The translations under genes were made by a program, and so were the position numbers. From positions 1 to 64,000 of the forward strand of contig JBKQPG010000085.1 in the NCBI GenBank assembly GCA_052145115.1: 64,000 nucleotides of DNA, written 5' to 3'. The notes beneath the pieces were generated by a model. The model did no database searches. It was not told the DNA's origin and worked only from the letters and a program-made list of their open reading frames with translations. The stretch comes from CAIVVT01 sp052145115. GTDB taxonomy: Bacteria > Acidobacteriota > Terriglobia > Bryobacterales > Bryobacteraceae. Of the stretch, positions 52,355-59,523 are shown in pieces (positions within the stretch are counted from its first letter, which is position 1; every line of letters begins with the position of its first letter).

Positions 52355-52438
52355 GGGCGGCGGAGGGTGAGCGCGGCGGCGGCGTTCGTCAGCGGCACGC
52401 GCATGACCGGCGACGACATGCTGGGGGAACAGGCGTAG
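52355..52438 (+). repeat. Duplicated fmt 3' end
   Basis: Matches fmt 50840-50920 including the stop, with one three-base insertion (an extra GCG) and scattered changes. In the fmt frame it reads VSAAAAFVSGTRMTGDDMLGE and then a stop. It begins 12 bases after the patatin stop. Confidence 0.88.
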
Positions 52439-52507
52439 AGCGGCGGCTCGCGGAGTGCCTTCTTGAGCATGCTAGTCTTCGCTCTGCGCTTCCCTCACAC
52501 TTGATCC

Positions 52508-53614
52508 ATGCTGGTCGCCCGCTCCGCCATGCGTTTCAGTCCGCGCTTAACAAAGACCGATCGCGAAAGCAGGGGATTCCGCGGGCCTGTGCGCCTGTGC
52601 CGCGAGCGCCACACGTCTTATGTCCGCAGCTGTGGCGCCGAGGCTTGTGAGACCGAGGAGCGCACCAGTCTCTCCGAATTCGAGTATGACGCCGGCGGCT
52701 CAATCACCCGTTATTGGTGCCGCAACTCTAACGGCTCCGAGTCGACCTTCCAGTACGAGTACGACGCGCTTCATCGACTGATCGCTTCGCGTTCCGTGGA
52801 CTCGCAAGGCGTTGAGCATTGCTCGACGACCTCCTACGATTCCACAGGACGCCCAATCTCGAAGACCGTCCGCCCGCACGACGGTCCCGAACTTGTCGTT
52901 GAGACCTATGCCTACGACGACGATGCCCGGACGGGGACGGTCCACTACGTCGCGAACCAGCGTCCCGGTGCCGGCTATGGCTGCTTAGTCAGCGGCAGCG
53001 GCGCATGCCCGGCCCCCAGCGCCGTCCGCTTCACCACCCGTTACGACCTGCGCGACAAGCCCGTCGAGGAGACCTCCTTCGACGCGGATGGCCAGCCACT
53101 CAGCCGCGCGGAATTCGCCTATGACGAGCGCGGCAACCTGGTCTCGGAAATAAGGTCTGCCCCCGTGGCGTTTCCGTTTCCCAAATTTTCTGAGGCCCTC
53201 GAGCCCGCCCAACTGGAAGAGGTGAAGGCGGCCATGGGCTCGGTCTTCCCTTCCATCACCACCACCCATCGCTACGACGAGCGGGACCGCCTCGTCGAAA
53301 CGCGCATCCTCACGGGTCTGTTCGGCTCACAGCGCCACACATTCGAGTACGACGACCTCGGCAACCAGGTCCACTCGGTCCGCGAGCTCGAGTCGCACGA
53401 GTTCTCGCTCGAGGTGCCGGGCGGGCTTGTGCAGGGTTCCGAAAAGACAAAGCGGATGTGGTCCGAGGCCTGTACGGCCTACGACTACAACTCGCACGGC
53501 GACTGGGTGTGCAAGACCGTGCGCGGGCGCAGCGGCCCGGACCAGGAGTTCACCCCCTCGAGCATCGAGGAAAGAACGATCGAATATTTCGAGCCCGACG
53601 CGGCTCGCGGCTAG
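52508..53614 (+). CDS. YD-repeat (RHS-like) protein, probably a fragment
   Basis: A 368-residue frame with several YD/RHS repeats: FEYDAGGSITRYW, YEYDALHRLIAS, TSYDSTGRPISKT, TRYDLRDKPVEETSFDADGQPLSRAEFAYDERGNLVSE, HRYDERDRLVETR and FEYDDLGNQV. There is no signal peptide, no RHS core (PxxxxDPxG) and no C-terminal toxin domain. The first ~45 residues from ATG 52508 look non-conserved, so the true start is uncertain. It is probably a displaced piece of a larger secreted polymorphic or wall-associated protein, though a small stand-alone YD protein is possible. Confidence 0.6.
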   Translation: MLVARSAMRFSPRLTKTDRESRGFRGPVRLCRERHTSYVRSCGAEACETEERTSLSEFEYDAGGSITRYWCRNSNGSESTFQYEYDALHRLIASRSVDSQGVEHCSTTSYDSTGRPISKTVRPHDGPELVVETYAYDDDARTGTVHYVANQRPGAGYGCLVSGSGACPAPSAVRFTTRYDLRDKPVEETSFDADGQPLSRAEFAYDERGNLVSEIRSAPVAFPFPKFSEALEPAQLEEVKAAMGSVFPSITTTHRYDERDRLVETRILTGLFGSQRHTFEYDDLGNQVHSVRELESHEFSLEVPGGLVQGSEKTKRMWSEACTAYDYNSHGDWVCKTVRGRSGPDQEFTPSSIEERTIEYFEPDAARG

Positions 53615-53803
53615 TCCCCTCCGACTTGTGAGTAGTGTGCCCGCGCCGCGCTGCGTTCCCGAACCCGCAGTCCATCGCAGGCCGCGTACATTATCTTCAT
53701 TCAGTGGTCCGCCCCGTTGGTCCGCCAACCGTAGTTTCATGCGATCCCCGCACCTCGACCCCGTTGCCTAAACGTGAGTCGAGCGTTCACACTAAGAGAA
53801 TCG

Positions 53804-54979
53804 ATGAGCCAAGTGAAATTGCCCCACGGGTTTCGATATTCGGCGCTGTATGCGGGGATACGCAAAGTGGCCAAACCGGATCTGGCGCTGATTGTTTCGG
53901 ACACCGAGGCCGCGGCGGCGGCGGTGTTCACGACCAATCTGGTGCAGGCGGCGCCGGTGCGGATGACGCGGCGCAACCTGGAAGCGACGGGCGGGCGGGC
54001 GCGGGCGGTGCTGGTGAACGCGGGCAACGCCAACTGCGCGACGCGCACGGGCGGCCGGGTGGCGCGCGAGACCAGCCGCGCGGTGGCGCGGATGCTGCAG
54101 GCGCCGGCGGCGCAGGTGCTGCCGTCGTCGACGGGCGTGATCGGAGTGGAGCTGAACGCGGCGCTGATTCTCAATGCGCTGCCGGCGTTGATGCGAGGGC
54201 TTTCCGCGAAACGGTTCAACGATGCCGCGGACGCGATTCTGACCACCGACACGGTGCGCAAGACGGCGCGCGTGGAAGAGGCGGGATTTCGCGTGGCGGG
54301 GATGACGAAGGGCTCGGGGATGATTCATCCGCACATGGCGACGACGCTGGCGTTCGTCGTCACCGACGCCGCCATCGCGCCGGCGGCGTTGCAGCGCGCG
54401 CTCAAGGAGGCCGTGGCGGTGAGCTACAACCGGGTGAGCGTGGATGGCGACATGAGCACCAACGACACGCTGCTGGTGCTGGCCAACGGGGCGTCGGGGG
54501 TCAGAATCACGGCGGCGAACCAGGAGCGGTTTCAGGGCGCGTTGAAGGAAGTGTGCCAGGGGCTGGCGCGGCAGATTGCGCGCGACGGCGAGGGCGCGAA
54601 GAAGTTCATCGAGATCCGCGTGGAGGGGGCGCGCAGCGAGCAGGACGCGGTGCGGATAGCGCGGGCGATCGGGAATTCGAACCTGACCAAGACGGCGATC
54701 GCCGGCTCAGACCCCAACTGGGGGCGCATCCTGTGCGCGGCGGGGTACGCGGGCGCGGCGTTCGATCCATCGAAGACCGACATCTGGCTGCAGGGCGTGA
54801 AGGTGTGCCGGCAGGGGCTGGCGGCGGAGTACGACGAGGCGGCGCTGTCGAAGAAGTTGGACGCGGCGGAGTGCGCGATTCACGTGCGGCTGGGCGAGCA
54901 TGGGCCGGGGACGGCGACGTTCTGGACGTGCGACCTGACGCACGACTACATTACGATCAACGCCAGCTACCGGACGTAA
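53804..54979 (+). CDS. argJ: Bifunctional ornithine acetyltransferase/N-acetylglutamate synthase
   Basis: Recycles the acetyl group from acetylornithine to glutamate. 391 residues from ATG 53804; GTG 53774 is an alternative. The self-cleavage motif SGMIHPHMATTLAF places the nucleophile at T180 after MA, giving alpha and beta chains. VNAGNANCATRTGG and GSDPNWGRILCAAGYAG are further signatures. It lies 8 kb from the argF-argG-argH-argR cluster, and no ARG box is obvious upstream. Confidence 0.95.
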   Translation: MSQVKLPHGFRYSALYAGIRKVAKPDLALIVSDTEAAAAAVFTTNLVQAAPVRMTRRNLEATGGRARAVLVNAGNANCATRTGGRVARETSRAVARMLQAPAAQVLPSSTGVIGVELNAALILNALPALMRGLSAKRFNDAADAILTTDTVRKTARVEEAGFRVAGMTKGSGMIHPHMATTLAFVVTDAAIAPAALQRALKEAVAVSYNRVSVDGDMSTNDTLLVLANGASGVRITAANQERFQGALKEVCQGLARQIARDGEGAKKFIEIRVEGARSEQDAVRIARAIGNSNLTKTAIAGSDPNWGRILCAAGYAGAAFDPSKTDIWLQGVKVCRQGLAAEYDEAALSKKLDAAECAIHVRLGEHGPGTATFWTCDLTHDYITINASYRT

Positions 54980-55050
54980 GCTCTCGGCGTTCGTTTCGTT
55001 CACGCAATCACGCGGGCGTCGCGGCCCGAATGGACGCAGCGGCATAAGAC

Positions 55051-55273
55051 GTGTTTCTTGAGCGTCTGTGGCTACTGCCCATCGCCATCGGACACCGTCG
55101 CGGACTGGCTCGCTCAGCAAGTTCTGCCAGGGGACGGCGGCCATATGATCAGCGCCTATGACGCCGCCTACCTGGAACTGGTGGTTCGCGAGGGCCTGCC
55201 GCTCGCCACACTTGATGACGATCTGCGGAGGGCGGCCTGCGCCGTCGGAGCAGCTCTAGCCGGCGCGGGTTAA
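55051..55273 (+). pseudogene. VapC PIN-toxin remnant, frameshifted
   Basis: From GTG 55051 one frame reads VFLERLWLLPIAIG, like the middle of VapC proteins. The continuation, ISAYDAAYLELVVREGLPLATLDDDLRRAA, lies in another frame, so a frameshift occurred between about 55080 and 55120. SAYDAAYLE and LATLDDDL carry the later PIN acidic residues, but the N-terminal part with the first Asp is absent. Dead gene. Confidence 0.78.
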
Positions 55274-55295
55274 TCAACGACCTCCGGGAATTCCG

Positions 55296-56618
55296 TTAGT
55301 TCACTCCGTTCCCATCGGGCAAGCGCCCGCGTTCGTGGCAGCCGGCGTGGACGAGGCGGCCGTTCTCGACCACGGTCTTACCGCCCAGGGCGTGCGCGGT
55401 GGGGTAGTGATCGTATTCGGCATCTTCGGGCCCGACGTGTTCACTGCAAATCCCGCACAGGCCCTTATCCCGGCTATAGATTGTTCGCTTCTCGTCTTCG
55501 TCAAAGAGCCTTTTCGGATCAAGCCGGATGCCTATCTCTTCAATGATCGGTGCCCGCCACTTCTCGTAGTATTGCGCGATCTTCGGTCCAGACGTCGACC
55601 TACCGGGGATAGCAGCGTCTTTGTCCGCCAGGACGTACGCAAGGAGTTTATGCGGCAACGACTTGTCGAACTTGACGAGTGGGTTTCGAGACAAGTCTTG
55701 TATTAGACAAAAGGTCGCGATCACGTCGAGCTTCCTGAACTTCAGTCTCGTTCGCTCCGTTCCGAGGGACTTGATGGAGGCGTTGTTAAAGACGAGGCTT
55801 GCGAGGGTCAGAATCTCCTGGAACCTTTTCGAGGCGTTCCCCTCCACGTCGAAAGTCGTGTAGTCGTGGTAGAGCTTGTCGAGGTCATTCGCCCCGACGC
55901 TCTGCTGGGAAAGGGGATCACTCTCCCTAGCGAGGAAAAGTGCCAACAATTGGGCGCAGAACTGCCTATCAGAGTCGTATGGATCGTGCTCGTCTTCGAC
56001 CTTCGAACCTCGGCGATCTATCTGGCGGAATAACGGGACAGACGGGGCCCGTTTGAGCTTCCCCGCCAGCCGCACGACGAAGGGCCCGATTGCTCCTGGC
56101 CACGCGTCTCGGATCTGCTGACGCGTCAGCGCAGTGCCGGACTGGAGTCTGATGAACAGGTCGCGTACCTCATCTGGGTTCATGACCTGGACTAGGACAA
56201 AGCTATCCAATTCCCTTTTCAGGAACTCGCTGCGTTGTTCCTCCTGGAGTTCGGAGAACCGACATTTTCCCCAGGATATCGGTAGGCTCCGCAGGCTATT
56301 CGGAATTCGGAGTCTCTTGTCGGTTGGAATTAGGGTTGGGAAATGGTCAGAGTGGTAATCCGCAAGGGCGCGAATTCGTTGCTGGCCGTCTACGATCTCG
56401 AAGCGTGTGGTTTCACGCCCACCAAGCCCTTTGGTGCTGATCTCATGAAGAAAGATGGGCGGTATTGGATACTTGCGAAACACCGAGTCGATCAGGCACT
56501 GCATTTGAGCCGGGGACCACTCCGCGCCTCTCTGATACTCCTCGTTGAGCTTGAGCGATCCGTCACGCCATGCTTTGACGATCTCTTCGATGGTGAATTT
56601 ACGAGGTTCTGCTTCCAT
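55296..56618 (-). CDS. DUF262-HNH nuclease
   Basis: A 440-residue protein with lower GC than its neighbours. The N-terminal DUF262 (ParB/Srx-like, as in GmrS) shows YQRGAEWSPAQMQCLIDSVF and the signature EIVDGQQRIRAL (D77-R81). A helical middle follows. The C-terminal HNH has C388/C391, D403-H404, N419 and H424 in LCGIC, YDHYP and ENGRLVHAGCH. The pairing resembles GmrSD-type nucleases that attack modified phage DNA. It is a single gene with no methylase or partner visible, next to toxin-antitoxin debris. Confidence 0.83.
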   Translation of the reverse strand: MEAEPRKFTIEEIVKAWRDGSLKLNEEYQRGAEWSPAQMQCLIDSVFRKYPIPPIFLHEISTKGLGGRETTRFEIVDGQQRIRALADYHSDHFPTLIPTDKRLRIPNSLRSLPISWGKCRFSELQEEQRSEFLKRELDSFVLVQVMNPDEVRDLFIRLQSGTALTRQQIRDAWPGAIGPFVVRLAGKLKRAPSVPLFRQIDRRGSKVEDEHDPYDSDRQFCAQLLALFLARESDPLSQQSVGANDLDKLYHDYTTFDVEGNASKRFQEILTLASLVFNNASIKSLGTERTRLKFRKLDVIATFCLIQDLSRNPLVKFDKSLPHKLLAYVLADKDAAIPGRSTSGPKIAQYYEKWRAPIIEEIGIRLDPKRLFDEDEKRTIYSRDKGLCGICSEHVGPEDAEYDHYPTAHALGGKTVVENGRLVHAGCHERGRLPDGNGVN

Positions 56619-56769
56619 GTCGAGAAGCCATTATATCGCCGAGAAACAGTTCCTGCGACGCGGCACCTTCGACATTTGCCAACTGCGACGTGCGGGAGCA
56701 TTCAGGCGCAATACTACAGGGCCGCCGGGCCGGCGAACCAATCTTCGGGCAAGTTGCTACATTGTTGGT

Positions 56770-57915
56770 GTGAAACGCCTGCACTTGCTGGCTGCTGCGC
56801 TGTGCGCCGGAGCCGCGCTCGCCGCGCCGCCCGAGATCGAATTCAAGGCCCATACGATCGCCACCGGATTGACGGGCGGGTACCACGTCGCGATCGCCGA
56901 TTTGAACGGCGACGGAAAGCCGGACATCCTGGCGCTGGCGGCGGGGCTGCCGGAGCTGGTGTGGTACGAGAATCCAAACTGGGAGCGGCACGTCATCGTC
57001 GGCGGGCGCAAGGATATGATCAACGCCGCCGTGGGACAGATTCACGGCGTGCCGCGCATCATCCTGGCGGAGGGGTTTTCGATGAACCCGGCGGAGAGTG
57101 AAGGCGCGATCTGGGTGCTGCGTCCCAATGGCGATCCGCGCGAGCCGTGGGAGATGCGGCAGATCGACCGGCTGCCGGCGTCGCACCGGCTGCGGGCGGG
57201 CGTGTTCGGGGCGGGCGGCACGATCGGCTTCGTGAATGCGCCGCTGGCCGGGCCGCATTCGACGGCGCCGGATTACCGCGACGCGATTCCGCTGGCGCTG
57301 TACCAATACCGCGCGGGGAACTGGCAGCGGGAGATCATCACGACGGGGTTGCACGGCGTGCTGCACGGGATTTTCATCACCGACTGGGACGGCGACGGGC
57401 GGGACGACATTCTCACGGCGAGCTTCGAGGGGATACATCTGTTCCTCAACACGCCGGGCGGGTGGGTGAAGCGGCAGATCAGCGCGGGCGACCCGGCGCC
57501 GTGGCCGAAGTGCGGCTCGAGCGACGTGACGGTCGTGAAGAGTAGCCGCGGGCGCGAGCTGGCGGCGATCGAGCCGTGGCACGGTAACCACGTGGTGATT
57601 TACCACGAGGAGCAGGGCGCGTGGGCGCGGAAGGTGATCGATGCGAGCCTGGAGGACGGCCACACGATTGTTGCGGCGGATTTCGACGGCGACGGCGATG
57701 AGGAGGTGGTGGCCGGGTTCCGCAAAAGCCACAGCCTGGTGCTGTACCACGCCGACGGGCAGGGGGGATGGAGGCGGCAGGTCATCGACGACCACATCAG
57801 CGCCACGGGGTGCGCGCTGGCCAACCTGAACGGGAGCCCGCATCCGGGCCTGGTGTGCATCGGGTCGGCGACGGCGGACCTGGTGTGGTATGAGAACGTG
57901 ACCGGGCGGAAGTAG
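56770..57915 (+). CDS. Secreted VCBS/FG-GAP beta-propeller protein
   Basis: About 381 residues. GTG 56770 is chosen because it starts a signal peptide (VKRLHLLAAALCAGAALAA). Calcium-loop repeats of the FG-GAP/VCBS type recur: IADLNGDGKPDILAL, ITDWDGDGRDDILTA and AADFDGDGDEEVVAG, with WYEN strands, consistent with a seven-bladed propeller. No catalytic residues are recognisable. Many acidobacterial and planctomycete relatives are annotated only as repeat proteins. It overlaps no operon partner. Confidence 0.8.
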   Translation: MKRLHLLAAALCAGAALAAPPEIEFKAHTIATGLTGGYHVAIADLNGDGKPDILALAAGLPELVWYENPNWERHVIVGGRKDMINAAVGQIHGVPRIILAEGFSMNPAESEGAIWVLRPNGDPREPWEMRQIDRLPASHRLRAGVFGAGGTIGFVNAPLAGPHSTAPDYRDAIPLALYQYRAGNWQREIITTGLHGVLHGIFITDWDGDGRDDILTASFEGIHLFLNTPGGWVKRQISAGDPAPWPKCGSSDVTVVKSSRGRELAAIEPWHGNHVVIYHEEQGAWARKVIDASLEDGHTIVAADFDGDGDEEVVAGFRKSHSLVLYHADGQGGWRRQVIDDHISATGCALANLNGSPHPGLVCIGSATADLVWYENVTGRK

Positions 57916-58045
57916 GCTGCGGCGCGTCGCAGATTGCAGGGTCTGCCAATGGGTGGCTGCATCGCGCCAAATCCAGGGTCGCGGGCGAGACGCGGCGTGC
58001 GCGGCGGCGGCCCGCGCGACGCTGTTAGAATTGTCGCTTCCTCCC

Positions 58046-59476
58046 ATGAGCACAACCACGAAAAAGCAGAGCATGTTCGTCATGCCCGACGGGACCAACG
58101 TGCTGTTCACGTTCGTGCTGGTCAGCTCGCTGTTCCTGTTGTGGGGCTTCTGCAACGGGATGATCGACGTGATGGACAAGCATTTCCAGGACGAGCTGCA
58201 CTTGAACAAGGCCCAGTCGGCGTGGGTGCAGTTCGCGCACTACCTGGGGTATTTCCTGATGTCGATTCCAGCCGGGGTGCTGGCCAGCAAGCTGGGGTAC
58301 AAATTCGGGATCATCGCCGGACTGCTGCTGGTGGCGTGCGGCGGCTTCTGGTTCATCCCGGCGACGCACGTGAATGAGCTGGTGCACACCGGGGCGGTTT
58401 CGCCGACCATGGCGTTCGTGGCGTTTCTGGCCGGGGTGTGCCTGATCGCGACCGGGCTGACGTTTCTGGAGACGATCGCCAATCCCTACACGACGGTGCT
58501 GGGCAATCCGCGCTACGCGGCGACGCGCATCAACCTGGCGCAATCGTGCAACGGCGTGGGATGGATCCTGGGGCCGATCGTGGGCAGCCTCTACTTTTAT
58601 TCGAAGAACGCGCAGGGCGTGAGCACGGGCAGCCAGACGCTGTACATCCCGTACATGGGCGTGGGCTTCGTGGTGCTGCTGCTGGCGGTGATGTTCTTCT
58701 TCTCGCCGATTCCGGACATCAAGGCCGAGGACGATTATCACCTGGACGACGCGGGCGCAGGCAACCGGAAGTCGATCTGGGCGCATCCGCATTTCGTGCT
58801 GGCCGTGGTGGCGCAGTTTCTGTACGTGGCGGCGCAGGCGGGCATTTTCAGCTTTTTCATCAACTACATGGTGTCCGAGCCGCCGCCGATTCCGGCCTCC
58901 TGGGCGGCGAATATGACGAGCCTGGCGGGACACTCGGGATTCCTGCGGGGCTGGCTGGAGGGGTGGTTCGAGACGGGCAAGACGGGCCTGCTGGCGTGCA
59001 GCAACAAGGGCGCCTCGAATATGGCGTCGCTGGGCTTGGTGTGCTTCCTGGTGGGGCGGTTCACGGGCGCCGGGCTGCTCAAGAGATTCGCGGCGCACAA
59101 GATGGTGGGGCTGTACGGGGCGATGAACGTGCTGATGACGCTGGTGGTGTTCCTGAAGCTGGGCTGGGTGTCGGTGGCGTGCGTGTTCCTGAGCTACTTC
59201 TTCATGTCGATCATGTTCCCGACGATTTTCGCGCTGGGGATCTTCGGGCTGGGGGCGCGGGCCAAGAAGGCCTCGGCGTATATTGTCATGGCGATCATGG
59301 GCGGGGCGATTCTGCCCAAGCTGATGGGCGCCGTGGCGGACCGGTACGACATGAGCCGGGGCTTCATCGTGCCCATGGTGTGCTTCGCGTTCGTGGCGTA
59401 CTACGGCTTCCGCTGGTCGAAGTTCAGCCAGGCCGATTCGCTGAACGGGGTGCGCCCGGAGGGCGTTCGCGCCTGA
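58046..59476 (+). CDS. FucP-like sugar:proton symporter (MFS)
   Basis: A 476-residue permease with twelve predicted membrane helices. ATG 58046 leads to TNVLFTFVLVSSLFLLWGFCNGMIDVMDKHFQ, the family start with the substrate-coupling acidic region. ETIANPYTTVLG and AATRINLAQSCNGVGWILGP are FucP/GluP signatures, and MSIMFPTIFALGIFGLG is typical of helices 10-11. The substrate is probably fucose, glucose or galactose. A ~60-residue extracytoplasmic loop (near 290-345) is longer than in FucP. The GH27 galactosidase is too distant to imply substrate. Confidence 0.87.
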   Translation: MSTTTKKQSMFVMPDGTNVLFTFVLVSSLFLLWGFCNGMIDVMDKHFQDELHLNKAQSAWVQFAHYLGYFLMSIPAGVLASKLGYKFGIIAGLLLVACGGFWFIPATHVNELVHTGAVSPTMAFVAFLAGVCLIATGLTFLETIANPYTTVLGNPRYAATRINLAQSCNGVGWILGPIVGSLYFYSKNAQGVSTGSQTLYIPYMGVGFVVLLLAVMFFFSPIPDIKAEDDYHLDDAGAGNRKSIWAHPHFVLAVVAQFLYVAAQAGIFSFFINYMVSEPPPIPASWAANMTSLAGHSGFLRGWLEGWFETGKTGLLACSNKGASNMASLGLVCFLVGRFTGAGLLKRFAAHKMVGLYGAMNVLMTLVVFLKLGWVSVACVFLSYFFMSIMFPTIFALGIFGLGARAKKASAYIVMAIMGGAILPKLMGAVADRYDMSRGFIVPMVCFAFVAYYGFRWSKFSQADSLNGVRPEGVRA

Positions 59477-59523
59477 GGCAGGCGCGGGCGGGCGCCGCGC
59501 GGGCCGCTCGTCTTAACAGGAAA

